From Margaritifera margaritifera (taxonomy: Eukaryota > Mollusca > Bivalvia > Unionida > Margaritiferidae): a stretch of DNA of 64,000 nt. The stretch is from contig JAQPZY010001501.1 in NCBI GenBank assembly GCA_029931535.1, positions 2,895,001 through 2,959,000 on the forward strand, written 5' to 3'. Positions within the stretch are counted from its first letter, which is position 1. Every line of letters starts with the position of its first letter. The notes below the pieces were generated by a model. That model made no database searches and was not told the origin of the DNA. It saw only the letters and a program-made list of their open reading frames with translations. Shown piece after piece: positions 30,198-44,195 of the stretch. A program made the translations under genes and the position numbers.

Positions 30198-31329
30198 GCA
30201 AGTTTCTTTCTTTTAATTCTTTGCCAGGAAGCGGGCATTGTGAGGGGCATGTATCACCTTAATTTTGTCCGCGTGTTTCCACTTCATGGTGGCGTTGTGT
30301 GTATTAATTGTACAGTTTGACGTAGGACTATAGGTCATTGTATGTAGAAAGTTCGTCACCTGGACTACAAAAGTAGATTACAACAACACACACTTCAGAT
30401 CTAAAATAGATACTATTGTGAGGCATTTGTACTTCAAGATTATATATTTAAGTTTATTTGAAATACAGGAAAATTCATGATGTCTAAAATATAATCTTCC
30501 TCCTTATGGATTCTGATTATATTTCCCGTAATTTATACATTGGTATCATTCGGAAATGTAGATTGAAAACTTCCGGATATGGTTTACAACAGAGACAAAT
30601 GTTTTTAATTCACTAGTCCTTTCCCGTACAATACATGTGTGCCTGCAAACGAACAAGTCCAAAATGCAAAATAAAAGCTCTTCTCCACAAATTTTATTAA
30701 GTATGAATGCAAGCATGTATTTAGTAAATACAATAAACAGACAATAAAGTATACGATATAATATACCTTGAGGAGAAACAAATGTCTGATATCCCATCTT
30801 CCCTCGTTTGGGTTTGACAGATACGAGTCCAAAACTAAAAACTGATTTATGGGCTCGAATAAATTTAATGTCAAACGCAACAAGCTCAACCTCTAAAACA
30901 AAGTATTCCTTGATGAGCATGAATTCAACTAATTGCAGAGATTAAAAAGAAAAGGCTCTTATAGAAGCTATATGCCCTCCTTTCTTGATTGTGGAATTGT
31001 TTCTATGTAAAATTATACACAACGGTTTAGCAAATACAATATATTAAAACCGTTTAATAGCTTCTGTTTACTCCGTGACAGCACGTAAAAATTAGATTTA
31101 TTGAACACGTCTATGGCTCCTTGACATTTTTAAAGTGCGAAGTGTATATTATAAACGGAAAAATATAACAAATAAACCCATAGAAACGTGCCAAAAATTC
31201 TGGTTAAATTGTGGTCAACACACTAAAGTAAAACGTACTAACTTCATTAAATTTAAATGCAACTGAACAATGATCGATGCAATCAAACGCTTCTAAGTTT
31301 TCAATCTATGTAGATGATTTTGGATTTAG

Positions 31330-31485
31330 TTACTGGTAACTGGGGCACGTGGGGAACATGGAGTCATTGCACGTGCAACACGAAGACACATAACCGAACT
31401 CGGGAGTGTAATAAGCAGGCTAGAGTTGGAGCTGACTGTGTTGGGGTTCTCTATGAACAGTCTTCATGCGCAGACCAGTGTCCAG
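31330..31485 (+). CDS. Host exon 3: TSP1 domain 3
   Basis: A 156-nt phase 1-1 exon (acceptor GGATTTAG, donor GTAATT). It encodes GNWGTWGTWSHCTCNTKT, TRECNKQA, CVGVLYEQSSCADQC. The third Trp and six Cys positions are kept. Confidence 0.85.
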
Positions 31486-34429
31486 GTAATTGTATTATTA
31501 TTTTTGTTATTTTTGTTTGTTTTGTTTTGTTTTTTGTTTTTTGTTTTGTTTTAACGCTGTACCACAATATTGTTATTCTTGTACGTCCCTCCTATCACTG
31601 GTAGTTTGTTTCATAGTGTTTTGTGTTGGGGTCAGTTTCTTGTATACTGTTTTGTCGTTGTGTCACGTACCTTTACTGTGTATGCACCATAAACACTTCT
31701 ATCATTGTTGCCTAAAATATGTTGCTTTAGCCTAAACTTTACGCTTTATTGACCTTTTATGGTATCGCTAATATTGTAGTATTATAATTCTTGAATCATT
31801 TATTTTAACTAAATGAAAACGCAAAATATTTCAAAGCAGTATTGTTTTTATTAAATGTAAAAAATAACCATTCCACTTTTATAAAATGTATAACCTCAAA
31901 GTTTGTCAAACAGCGACTTCTGCAATTACATTAGTGCTTATAAGAACGGAACACCATAGTTTTATGCAAACACAAAATCCAGCGAACTTTATATATGTCG
32001 CAGGAACGATTCGAGTGCATCGGCTAGAACAGAACAAGTAGCTGAGTGCCAAACTGGCTGCTAATTATTCTCCTGCGACATAACATTGTGACGCTTATAC
32101 AAAAATAGACATAAGTAGACATAGAACACGACCGTTAATTCAACACTCTGAAGTATTTCCCGCACCTGTCAGATGGGATTCATTTGCCGAAGGCAAATAA
32201 ACTCCATCATCCAAACGATAACATGCCATAAATACTTTAAAAAAAATTCAATTAGTAGTTATGTCTTCTATCTAATCACCAGAGAGACAAGGAAAATATA
32301 AGTTGGAAATAACTCGGAAAAATCTAGAAGGAAACGGGTAACTTTCACAAAAATGTAAAGGTCAACATTTTTTATATCACCACTTCTCCGGGATACAAAA
32401 TTGTTTAGTAATTTTGCCCGCATTCGCCGTTACGGACTTTGACATCACTGTGCAACACTGTGTAATTCTAAAACTGTCATTAAAGGAGGGTTTTTCATAC
32501 ATTTTTTACTACAAGAATGGACCAATCCATTTTCAGGGTAAATAATAAATTATTCCGTTAAAAGCATGTAAGTCTTAATGTGTATTTAACATATAATTTT
32601 CATACACAATAGTTCATTGTCAATTGTACTGATCCAACTTACTTCACTTCCTTGGTTAAGAACGTAGCTGTATATAACAGTGTTTACTCGCGCATCTGAT
32701 TACAATAAGACATGGTTTTCTAGTTGTCTGTCTACTACACAAACTTGAAAAATTCTAAAACTTTAATCGGCTGTTTAAGATTAAACAAAGTGAAATAACA
32801 ATATGCTAACACATTTTAAAACTAACGTAAAGTATTGTGTCATATACACATGAATGGAGCATAAACAGTTTATTTATATGTTCTGAGAGTTACAATCTGT
32901 AAAACAGAAAAGAGAGTTAAAACTGTAAGCATATATTAAAAATGGAGAGGAAGAAAAATATACGATAGCCTCACACGCTTTCTGTGTGTTGACATTTTAA
33001 AACTAAATTGTATGAGGTTTACAGATTTTGACAAATTTATGAACTCATTCAAACAAATGTGCAGTTTTATCTAATTGGGAAGAGATTGTAATATAATGGA
33101 AATAATGTCCATATACTATAGGGTCTTTTATCTTCGTTACGGACATTGCAAAACTCGGCAACGATTCGAATTACAGGCCATGCGGAACGAATTTGTGCAC
33201 CATAAACACTTATAAAAAAATTGGCTTGCAATGGCTCAACGTTTTGAATGTTAATTTAATCAAAATAAGACTTCAAGTAAAAGCAATGGCATTAACCTAG
33301 TGAGGGCAGTATATGTGTGTCATTAGTGGCTACTATCCACACTGGGATGGACAAACGAACTACAGAACAAAATTTGTATTTGCATGTGGAGAATAACTGT
33401 ATTATTTAGATAGGTATATTGCTCGAGTATTGAGTTACTTGAGCTTGTTCTGGGCTATAAGGGAGCATGACCCAAGTTAGTGTCAATGTGATGAGTGAAA
33501 TTGGTTTTGATTACAGGTCATACGGGACAGATGGTGCACCTCAAATTTCTGATAGACTGTGCCGCTCCGACCATAGCTTTAATTACTTCTGAAGTTCATA
33601 GCCTTTCGTTTCGCCTTGGTACTCCAATGGGGGAAAATTCAACAGTTTAATACAATCAATTGAAGTGATATTCCGCCTGATTCGGATTAAGAAACCTAGA
33701 TGCAACAATCATTCAATTTACCATAAGAAAGAGGGTGCACACAATACTTATAGAACAAGTGTGTTGCAATTGACAAACTGGATTGTGACAAATGAACTTT
33801 TGCTAAATGTTACAGTAGATTTAAATGGAATGAAGGAATGAAAGTTAATATTTCCATTTTGAATCGAAATTAATATCTATGTGTCTAAATTTGCAACCTT
33901 GACGTTTAGAAATTTCCACTCAGTTTCAAAATTCGAAACCTGAAAAACACAAATGTTTAGAATATACCTTTATTGGTGCTATTGCTGTTTTACTTTCTTT
34001 AACATTACTAGTGACATCTATTTTATTATGTTTTTACTTTGAGTTGTTATATTTGAATGGACTTTCAATAACTCAGTTCTTTACTAATCGGTAATATCTG
34101 CTTATGAAATTACGGCTCTCTTACAAGCTAGGGTTACATTGTTAGTTAAGCATAGCTCATCCACCACGACTTTGTTGGTAGTTTCCTAGAAAAGTCGACG
34201 TAATGGTGGGTTTAATGAGTTCTGATAGTATCAAACTCTGTTGCATTTAGTATATGGAAATTGTTTTAATTCACAAAAACGGGTGAAAATAACAGGCACT
34301 AGAAACTTTTGTCTTGTCACTAAACAGTGTTATATTGTAGCAAAATTATTCCATGTGCGTGTAGTAGATTCACACAAAATAATTATACAAATATGCAAAT
34401 TTAAATTAATAAATTAGTAGGGAAGACTG

Positions 34430-35330
34430 GAGCATGAAAAAGAGAAAGAACGAGATCTAGGAAGTTCTTAAAGAAATTGAAGAATTTACAAAGAAGAACA
34501 AGATGAAGAAGAAGAAGATTGAACATTACAAACGAAAGAACATATGAGGTGTTTTAGAATTGCAATGCTATGAAGAACGTCTCTATCCTATATTGTGTGT
34601 TGGAGGTATCGTATTTGTGCTCATGCGGTTAAAGGGTTGCAATGCATTACCCAGTCCTCCAATATAATCAAATTTGTAGTATTTAAATGAGTGCTGATTC
34701 AAGAGTGATTCAAGTGAGCTACGCAATTACTAGTCAAATATATCCAATCAAAATTTAACTGACATGTATCTGCAAAACATTCAGAGCGAAGAAAGGACGT
34801 AAAAAAGTTAATAATGAAGCGGAATTCACAACTTTATGAACGAATGGAAAGGAAGATTGATGAGAAATTAGATGACTTAATCAACAATATGGTTTAATGT
34901 TTACAAAGCAATATGATGCTTTAAAATATGATGAAAAAATATTTGTAGTCATCAAGATAGGGAATTACTCCTCTGATTCAATTGTTGCACTGAATATTTT
35001 CATTCAAAGCAGCGTATAAAGTGACCTATATATTATCAAAACAATCAAGATATATATTCTTCCATTCTTGCTTGCATGAAGCTTGGTTTCGCATCAAGTC
35101 AAACATATCATATCCTACTTCTTTAGGCTTTCTTGCTGGTAATAAAGATTTGGAACAATGACACGAAGGATTAATAGACTTTTCATAAAAAGCTTTTGCG
35201 TATCTATTTACCCCATCCCACCTCCCACCCCCAATGATTGAAGATAAATATATCTTTGCTTGTCTTAAAAGAGAATTCATCAATACTTTGATAGACACCA
35301 TAGTCGTCACCATCTGAATCATATTTAGAC
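34430..35330. pseudogene. Decayed ORF fragments, unknown repeat
   Basis: On the plus strand around 34430-34880, Lys/Glu-rich pieces look like a broken coiled coil. On the minus strand, 35026-35322 is open over 98 codons and an adjacent frame reads DSDGDDYGVYQSIDEFSFKT. Neither is recognised. They may be remnants of one mobile element. Confidence 0.25.
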
Positions 35331-37538
35331 TTTTAATAAGACAAAGAGGGAGCTTTAGAAGACGCAGGCCTTGGAGACGAAGGCATCGGATGAAAAGAAT
35401 GTTCTAGTAGACGACTTAGGAGTGACAGGCTTTGGATAAGATTAGTGGAATAAGAATTAGAATAATTTTAGAAGATTTAGGAGAGGAATCAAAATTATTC
35501 TTTTATTTACATACTTTCATATGCTTTGATCTGTTTGCCATTGCTTTCGCTTTACCACACGTTTAACCTTCCATTATTTATCATTCTTCTCTTTATTTGG
35601 TGGAGTGTTGAGCAAAGTATTTAATAGAGTCTGTGAATAATTAAGTATTCAGCTAATCTGATTCTTCATTTCTGCTATGTCGCTCCAAATGTTTCTTTAA
35701 AAGATAATATGTCTGTTTTAAAACCTAATTTATTTCTTCTGCGACTCTCATTAAGAGCTACTGATAAATCCATTCAATGCCACACAATATTTATGAGAAG
35801 GTACGTATATAAGCCATCTTCTAGGCGTGCTTGAAAGTAGAAAGAGTAAGTAGATTTGTCAAACAAAAGTAGGTACACTAAAGTTGGTCGAGTTAATGTT
35901 GAATCTGCAAGGCCTCTTATGTTAGAACATGTTTGTTGCAGAGGCTGACTCATCAGAGTAGTCAGGTGAACTATTTCTCCATCGATCTGGCTTAGTTTGG
36001 TATAATTAAGAAGTACTGATACACTTAGCCTATAACTCTTCGTTTTTCTTCTTTAATTTATTAAACGTGTACAATAGATTGCGATTATGTAGCTACATAC
36101 GTAATTGTTCCACGGAAAGTGTGTGGTACTACAATTTTCACAACTGTATATCTAGCTCAAATCCAGTAAATCATACAGAATGGTTTGGTTTTTCCTGTGT
36201 TGTCACCTTAACCTCCTGATTAACGTCTCAGAGTTTTGGGTCCGTAGTTAATTTCTATTCGAGTTATCGTGGGCATCATCCATGTGAACTTTAGATGTAC
36301 AATCCTCGTTGTAAGAAATGCATCTATTTTTGTTTTCTCCAAATTCGCATGTAAATTCATCGCAAAGAATGATTCTAACTAAGTAGTAGTAGGCCTGACT
36401 GTACTTTTTTTTCTCTTCTCATGTTGTATGTACATTCGTTGTACCTTTTGTATTTCTGTGAAGGTCGTCCCTCCGACTTCTCTTTTCCATCTGTTCCTCC
36501 TCTCTCATTTGTCCACAACGTTTGCGCTTGAATTGAACCATTTACACCCTATACTATATTTTGAAATGTTCAAATTATAAAGTAGACAGAAGCCATAACC
36601 ATGAATGAGATTTTCAAATGAATTTAATTATATGTTATCTCTGGCTTAGGGCTGAATCACGTCTAACATGACGATAAACAGTTCAAAGTGCTGAATTGAT
36701 AGTTATTCCATATATCTACTGATATCGCAAATGAAGAACCGAAATTAAGGTTGATTTATATAAATCATCATGCTCACATCAGTCTAGTTGTCCAATGTTG
36801 TAACTATTTTACTTTTTAACTGTGGTAAGATATACATGTTCACTGTTTCAGTATGCCCTTTAACATTGCCGTTAATAAACCATTTGAGTGCGAGGGAAGT
36901 CCCTGAAGCTAGTATTCTGCAGTTGGATTCTATTTATACGACACCATCAATATTGGACATGACATTAGTGCTTTCTGCAAAGATACGGCAAGCCTTTTAA
37001 GCATAGCTCCGTATTCATTTTACTGATGAACTCGATTGCACACTCAAACTTAAATTGTAGTGTTCACACTTGTGACTAAATTAATTTGCATATAAGAGAT
37101 TTGACTTATTTATTCGAATTGCTTCAACTATGGCGAGTACTTTTATGAAGATAAAATAACTTTGTTGTATCCACTGAATTAGAATCTGTGTTTGATTGAG
37201 CAATTATCTTGATTAGTTTGATGAATACGATACTCCCAGTGACATTGTATCAAAAATTGTTGAGTGAGATTCGTTGAGAATTTTCTAGTCTCTTTTTCAT
37301 ATCTTCTCTCTAGAACCTGCCACGTTTAACGGCAGATCGAAAGTAGTAAGGTAATCCGAATGTTGTTGATCTCGGACACTTAACAGAAACACAGTTGTGG
37401 GAAAGTGGGTTGTGTGGTTGTGAACAAGATGCCAGCTGGTTTATACATTTTTTGTATTGTATTAATTACAATACTGTAATAACGTCAGCAACATTTTAAA
37501 AGAATGGATGCTGGATTGTTTACTTCAAGATTTGAGAG

Positions 37539-37740
37539 GCGTTATAGCTCTCTTGGTAGAACGTCAGACTCATCCAAGAATCGTGGGTTTGATACCCGAC
37601 GTGGCCAGCTCTGGTCGTCTGTCTCAGTGTGTCCTAGGGAAACGCACTTAGTTTTCATTTCCTCAGTATGATATATCCAATAATGTATTGAAAGTGCCGT
37701 TAACAACGGGCCAACTGGCCAACCGTAATTCAACATTTAA
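37539..37740 (+). repeat. tRNA-derived SINE
   Basis: A tRNA-like head with an A box (TAGCTCTCTTGG) and a B box (GGTTTGATACC) spaced as in a tRNA, followed by a tail with TCCTAGGGAAACGCACTTAG, which resembles the conserved core of many metazoan SINEs. It is not a functional tRNA because the acceptor and anticodon stems do not close. Confidence 0.65.
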
Positions 37741-38275
37741 TTTAAATTGTTAAGTTTGTTGAAAGTGGCAAAATATATGAACCACAATGCTTGGTCTTGA
37801 CTGAAACAACGCCACATATAGAGCTCATCTGACCATTGCAAAAACAAAGTGCTTTAAACGAGATTTGTTCGCTTGTAAAAAAAATGTCTTGCAGTATCAG
37901 TTTCTAAATCTGGTTAGTCTGTTTGTGGCAGACATAAACATTGTACTTCATTTATTTGAACCTGTGTATACGTTTTGTGGAAGCAGATTTTAAATAGTCT
38001 AGACACAAAAATCAGCCATTGTTAGTTTTTTCAAATGATTTTGTTTTCCACAGCGAAATAAAATGATCTTACTTTTGTATATCGAGTGCGTGTTATACGT
38101 TCGTTTAAAATAAACAGGTGTACCCAGGCAGTGTTCAGCATATTTTGGTGCATTACAGCACTTAATTGTTTTTACATTTTAAAACGTACCTACCAATCAA
38201 AACATTCGTATGTTATACATCGTCGTACATTAATAGAACTTGCATTCTAAGCCAGAGTGTGAAATTCTTTGTCAG

Positions 38276-38431
38276 GCACGTGGATTGACTGGGAGCCGTG
38301 GGGCCCGTGCACCGTGACCTGTGATGGCGGTTATCAAGTCCGACAGCGTCAGTGTGCCAAATCCAATACCACATTAGACTGTGAGGGCGATCAGGGTCAG
38401 GTGCAAACCTGCGGGACAATGAGCTGTCAAG
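38276..38431 (+). CDS. Host exon 4: TSP1 domain 4
   Basis: A 156-nt phase 1-1 exon (acceptor TTTGTCAG, donor GTGTGA). It encodes TWIDWEPWGPCTVTCDGGYQ, VRQRQC, QTCGTMSCQG. This is the classical group 1 TSP1 form, with CTVTCDGG matching the CSVTCGGG-type core and the VRxRxC strand. Confidence 0.88.
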
Positions 38432-39139
38432 GTGTGATTTATTCACTCTGTACCTACCTCTCATGTCCTTTCTTTTGGGCATGGGTTTATGTAATAGTCA
38501 CCAGCCTCGGCGCAGGTCTTCAAGGCGCTTGTAGACCCGACACGTACACACGTAAAACAAGTGAGTGTAGCGAGCCAGGTTTTTCTGTTTCTTTGCAAGG
38601 GCATCGAGCACCTTGAAGACCTTGCTCCTAGGTTTGTAAATGATTTACATAACGGTTCTGTTGTTTGATATTACACTAACATACAATACTGTGGTTATAA
38701 ACATTACGTCCGGTATTATTGTAGTCAATAACATTTTAAAACTATTTTGAAACAACCCCTATAAATGTACATGTGAGCACATGGACAAGTGTCATCACGC
38801 CACAGTGCCGATCTATTCAAATCACAGTGGTCACTGATGTTACGGATGAGTAACCTCAACTTTATAACATGTCTAGGATGTTAATTCAAAACACATTTTC
38901 AACGTGAACCTCGCTTTAAACCCATCTGGAGCTCTAGGGCATGCACCGAGTTTTCATTTCTACACCATCAGTTCCATAAGAGTCCAGTTGTGGTTGGTTG
39001 CAGTTCAACAAAGTTTTCATTTTGGGCCTTGGTCAGTACCAAAAATCCTGTACTTTTATGACATGTGAGTTCCGAAAGATCCCACATTTCTTATCTGGCA
39101 GGGCACAAAATCGCCCATCTATTGGGGTAGTAATCCCCT

Positions 39140-39199
<60 letters not shown>

Positions 39200-40520
39200 C
39201 CAGCGATGCATATCTCAATAGTACTTAAGCTTTCATTTGTAATAGCAGTTCAGAATTAGCTGCATTTGGACGAGTATCGTGTGTTGTTTTGTTTACAAAT
39301 ATCACATACAACTTCCACGCACACGTCTGACTAAAATTTGGATCGTTATTAGACGGAAAACCAATAGAAGAGACAAAGCCTACAGAGCACAGCTGACTTG
39401 CATTGTGTCGCATCACGCACATACAGTGTACTGACACCGCTCGACGTCGTAGAGATTTGTTGCGATACGACATCTGCGCGTGCTAAGGAATGGTTAATTC
39501 GATCAGGTGAAAAAAGATCTTTCTTTTCGTTTTCATAACTTATTCGCGCTTGTATGCTACTAAGGTTAATATAATAGGCTATAAAAGTTCAGTCTTTTTG
39601 AGAATTGAAACATAAATATTTTGGTCGGAAATGTTCGTTAATGTCCGTTACTTTTTGAGGTAGTCTGGACCCCGGCTCGTCTGTAACTACCGATTTAGCC
39701 AACATGACATATGAGCAGTCTTCGATTTACGGAAGAACGACATTTCGACCTCCCTTAGCATGGTCATTTTGTGTTAAAGAATATTTTGAAATCACATATT
39801 CATATTTGTATTATTTGTAATTGACGTTGCTGTGCTCGGTCATTTTACATGCGTTGGTTTGTAAATTAAGAGTGACTGTATGCTGCACTTACATTCTAAC
39901 GATTGATAGCATCGTAATCTCTTTCAACTTGGAACTAAAAAAAAAAAAAAAAAAAACATGAGCGAAAGCTGCGATTTGCTGTAGGACAAAATACACCGAA
40001 AAGGTGCAACGAAAGAAGTATTGTTCTTTTTTATTTGGTGCAATACTGATATCAATTCAATCGATCAATACCTTTAAAAGAATAAAAAGCAAATATTCAA
40101 CGTTCTGTCTAAGTACACTGGTGAGCCGTATAAATATTGTAGTACACTCGAATGCACATTTGAAGATGCTAAGGTATTTTAGCAAGAACAACAGGTGGCG
40201 ACTTAACATATCAGAACACAGAGACTTCAAAATCATATAATAATATGTTTTAATGTCAGTTATACACTACCTAACGAAAATCGATATGAACTTGTGAATT
40301 ATTTTCTTGTATGCTGAGCGAAGTTGTAAAGACAAGAAGTGAATAATTCTCATTCATCTAATATCAAGGCATCATTTTGTTTAATTTTGTTCATATTCCT
40401 GATTTCCTATCTGTAATAACCACCCACACCTACCCCACCCAAATTGTTACCATTTTTGTTCTCTTTCGACTAACGAATTCAAAACTTTGGATGATACACA
40501 GAATTTATTTTATCATATAG
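38432..40520 (+). other. Host intron 4
   Basis: Contains a CA microsatellite (about 39140-39198) and an A run (39938-39956). No exon or transposon ORF was recognised. Confidence 0.55.
39140..39198. repeat. (CA)n microsatellite
   Basis: About 29 CA units without interruption. Open frames across it are artefacts of the repeat. Confidence 0.95.
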
Positions 40521-40685
40521 GTGAGTGGGCGGTCTGGAATACGTGGTCAGTTTGCACCTCAACCTGTGGTGAAGGTACACAAGTTCGAATCCGCCATTGT
40601 CTCTTTTCTGACAACATCACCATTGCCAACAACTGCCCTGGAGAGTCCATTGAAACTGAAAGCTGCAGAAATTTGCCCTGCCCAG
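40521..40685 (+). CDS. Host exon 5: TSP1 domain 5
   Basis: A 165-nt phase 1-1 exon (acceptor CATATAG, donor GTAACA). It encodes WAVWNTWSVCTSTCGEGTQV, RIRHC, CPGESIETESC, LPCPG. All six cysteines and the tryptophan ladder are present. Confidence 0.88.
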
Positions 40686-42918
40686 GTAACATATCTAGAA
40701 CGTAAACGTCACAGTAAAAAGCATATGCATGGGTTTGAGCATCATGACATTCAAAGTATAGCTAAACTTGCTCGATAAGTCACTTTTGTTAAGCACTTTC
40801 ATCCTAAAGGATTCGCAACAATCAAATTTCAGATAAAATGAGCCTGGACTGAGCTACAATCCTCTTCAAGAAATTACTTTTCTCTTTTATATTAGAGGTC
40901 TGTTTAAAAAAAAACAAATAGAAAAAAAAAATCTGTTATTTTCATAGTTGGCTGGCTGGTTGTCTTGTCGGGAGAGGCTGTATTTAAGAGAAGAAAGCCA
41001 TAGCAGGAATGTCGAGCCAGCGCTAAAAATATTGCTTTAAACCTTGTCACCTGTCCCGCAAGGTGAAAAAAGTGGGTTCGTGTATCGCAGCATGATATGT
41101 CTTTGCATCATAAAGATTCATTCCAATCTATGTTGGCGCATGCGATCTCCAAATTCCGAATGGCAATCAAACTTATCAGATGGCGATTCATTTCAACAAA
41201 AAGCAACACATTTTGGCTGCTTAAAATTTAGGAGATTGTCTGCAGATTTTTACCTTGAAGTCGCCGACATCCTCTAGCGTTAAGTGTTTCAATTTTGTAT
41301 AAATGATATAACGGAGTAAATTTCTTCGCAAAAAAAACAAAAACAAAAAAAAAAACACAAAAAAAACCCACAAAACAAACAACATGCAATAAAGAATTAT
41401 TTCTGAAACTTTCTGTGAAAGAGAAGAATTATTAAAGAAAATACTAGTTAACAACGGGTATCGATTAAAGCCGAGTCGGAGTCTAAGTACACTAAATAAA
41501 CATACATGTTAGAGTTGTTAGGACGAAATTTGGCTAATACTTAGGAAATTCTGCGGCAGCCTAGCCATGCACGAAACTGAAATCATCAAGGGGTGTATGG
41601 AATATTAAGCAAATGAGAAAGTATAACGAAAACAACTATCAGAAGGAAACAATTGTTAACGCCACCGCGACATCCACTGTCAGAAAAGTGACCTCTACGT
41701 CTCTCTTTTACCCTACCGAGGGCTGGACACACATTACCAATAAATCTGACTCCAACCTTTGTCGAGACTATTCTGGTAGGAGATACTCAAACGTATCCTA
41801 GGATATCAGTACTAAAACAAAATTCAATATGAGCTTTTGCTTGTATTTAGAAACAGAGCTGATTAGAATTTATATCGATATGTTAGTCTTTGAATTTCCG
41901 TACTGTTACGGTCAACTAGGCCAAGATGACTGCTGCTTTAAAAAAAAGGTCAACTAGGCCAAGATGACTGCCGCTTTAAAAAAAAAGTTATTGTTAAGAG
42001 AAGTAGGGGAGTAGTTGGTTTTTAGTATCAAGGTTTTTAGATCTGGAGTCTTAATACATTTATGTGCAATTTAACCTGTACTTTCATGAAATAAGGGACG
42101 GGAAAAGATTGACGGGCATCGCCATTGCTGACCGTGCTGAAGTTTCTTATATTTACTCTTGTGGAACCGTTTACGTCCTTAATTTATTGGGATCAGATAG
42201 TTTGTCTCTTCTTTATTCTTCTTTGGTCTTTACTATGATCGTTTCGACTTCAGTACAGAAAGAAAAGAATGTATGGGTTATTAAAAACCGTATTATGTCC
42301 ACGTAATTTGATATTAATGGATTCTGGAAAACTGGAAAGTGGTACAAAACGTCACTCCACCATAAATTACATGCAGGTTTCCAAAACAGGAACTTGATTC
42401 ATTTAAAACGTTGGAGAACATGCAATTGACGTAAAACGTTAAAAAGGCAATATAAAACAAAAACAAAGGAGCAAAGACAGACGGGCAGCAATGTGGAACG
42501 CCTGGAAAGGAAGAAAGGTATACTTAAAGCAGACATATTTCAACCGAATCACACGAGTTTGCCCTTACCATCAGTTCAAAGAGGTAACATAGAAAATCTG
42601 TTAATAGAAAGGATAAGATGGAAGATAAAAAAGGAAGGAACGTATGTACCATTTTCGACACAGATATATAGTGTATTACTTGGACATTTATTGCGAATAC
42701 TTTTACAGAACGATTATGAAAAGAGAGATTAAAAACATCATGCATCTTTTGATTTGTTCAACAAATATAATGTATGTGAATTCAGAGTGTGTAAAACTGT
42801 ATAAACTGTATTAATCGAATAGTATGATATACCATATTCAGGAACAAAAAACAGTTTTCATTGTTTCCAATGGCAGTAACATCATTAGCTAAACCTGTTT
42901 GATATGATTTTCTTCCAG
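40686..42918 (+). other. Host intron 5
   Basis: Contains a 38-bp tandem duplication (GGTCAACTAGGCCAAGATGA at 41910 and 41948) and A-rich tracts near 41330-41370. No exon or RNA gene was recognised. Confidence 0.5.
41910..41986. repeat. 38-bp tandem duplication
   Basis: Two adjacent copies start GGTCAACTAGGCCAAGATGA and end in an A run. They differ by one base (CTGCTG versus CTGCCG) and in A-run length. Confidence 0.9.
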
Positions 42919-42963
42919 CCACCAGCCCTGTCCCGACCACTGTTTTGACGACAACGACCGAGA
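42919..42963 (+). CDS. Host exon 6: short Thr-rich linker
   Basis: A 45-nt phase 1-1 exon with a good acceptor (TTTTCTTCCAG) and donor (GTAAGT). It encodes TSPVPTTVLTTTTE, a Thr/Pro-rich spacer suited to O-glycosylation between TSP1 domains 5 and 6. The call rests on splice sites and phase, because the exon is too short for a domain match. Confidence 0.65.
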
Positions 42964-43090
42964 GTAAGTGATTTATGAAAGTTAGAGAATTGTTTCTTCC
43001 ATTTACTTAAAAATAATACTTCATTTTAAAAAAAAGAAAAAGAAAATTCTTTAATGAGTACTTGTCATTTCATTATGTGGAATCTAGAAC

Positions 43091-43091
43091 T

Positions 43092-43125
<34 letters not shown>

Positions 43126-43168
43126 GTGTGTGTGTGTTTGTGGGGGGGGGGGGCGGTGGGGGGGGGGA
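43091..43168. repeat. Compound CA/TA/TG microsatellite and G runs
   Basis: CA units pass into TA units and then TG units, making a self-complementary stretch, followed by two G runs near 43142-43168. Open frames here are artefacts. Confidence 0.9.
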
Positions 43169-44024
43169 GTTTAGTTAGTGGGAACATTTCAGCATTGTAA
43201 GTAATGCTGTTAAGATTGTTTTTCAGATAGAAATGATAGTTTATATAGCTGTATGCCAGACGCGCTATTTGTCCAGATGTACGGCGCCTTTTCATGTTTG
43301 TTTCATATTAAATTACACATTTGTTCGTACCCGTGAAATATAATTTCTTGGATGAAATTAATAAATAAAAAAGACCGACTGGTGTAATTTCCAACAATTG
43401 TCTTTTAAAGCATTCTTAAGATTATTTTGTATCAAACTTACGTGACTACAGACACCTTTTAGAGAGAAAGCTGATGTCATAGTGTAAGAACCTCTCATAT
43501 GGAGAAGACTTCGTATTCGTCATCTTGCCTGGTTTGGTATGAAACCAATATAGTATAAAATAAACATAATGTGATTTAATACAAAATTTAATACAAACAC
43601 ACTGTAAACAGCATTATAGCACATCATATTGAACAGTTTATGTGTCCATTTGGAAGAAAGCGAGTGCTCAAACCATCACACTCTGCACGTCGAGCTGAAC
43701 TTCAGTCCCAGTATTGTATTATGCCTCTTTCTGTTTTGATTAGGGATATTGTTATATTATCCAGTAAAAATGTATGTTTAGACCAATAGAAGCGATGATT
43801 GAATCAATATGATATACAAATATTACGTAAAATATTAAATACATAACTAATGACAATGACAATAGTGTGGGTGTACCACGATTTGAGGATTCACTAGCAG
43901 TTGTAATGGTCTGCATATATCTGATGGTACGTGATAATTTAAACGATATGATATACTGCGATATCGAACTTTTTTTTTTCTTTCTTTTTTGGATACAAGA
44001 TTTAATACACGTAACATTATTAAG

Positions 44025-44195
44025 GTCCTGGAGTATGGGTAGAGTGGACTCAATGGTCAATGTGTAGCACAAGTTGTGGCCCGGGACTCCGGTATGCTGC
44101 TAGGTTCTGTGTTGACCCTCGTACAGAGAAAGAGAAACATGACTGTATTGGACAGGCTGTGAGCAGCAAGATATGCGAGGAAAGGCGATGTTCTG
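44025..44195 (+). CDS. Host exon 7: TSP1 domain 6
   Basis: A 171-nt phase 1-1 exon (acceptor ATTATTAAG, donor GTAACT). It encodes VWVEWTQWSMCSTSCGPGLR, RFCVDPRTEKEKHDC, KICEERRCSG. The acceptor lacks a long pyrimidine tract directly before it but a T-rich run lies at 43969-43990. Confidence 0.82.

Larger units (their letters stand above)
31486..38275 (+). other. Long host intron 3
   Basis: 6.8 kb of AT-rich DNA. It contains a short inverted repeat (TATGTCGCAGGA at 31994-32005 and its complement at 32071-32082), a decayed charged ORF at 34430-35330, and a SINE at 37539-37740. The rest shows nothing recognisable. Confidence 0.6.

Noticed and set aside
37539..37615. Possible tRNA gene
   Set aside because: A and B boxes are present, but the acceptor and anticodon stems do not pair and a SINE core follows, so it is a tRNA-derived SINE.
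43867..44072. Open frame upstream of exon 7
   Set aside because: It reads intron sequence into the exon in a different frame from the TSP1 domain. The splice acceptor at 44024 and phase support the exon call instead.
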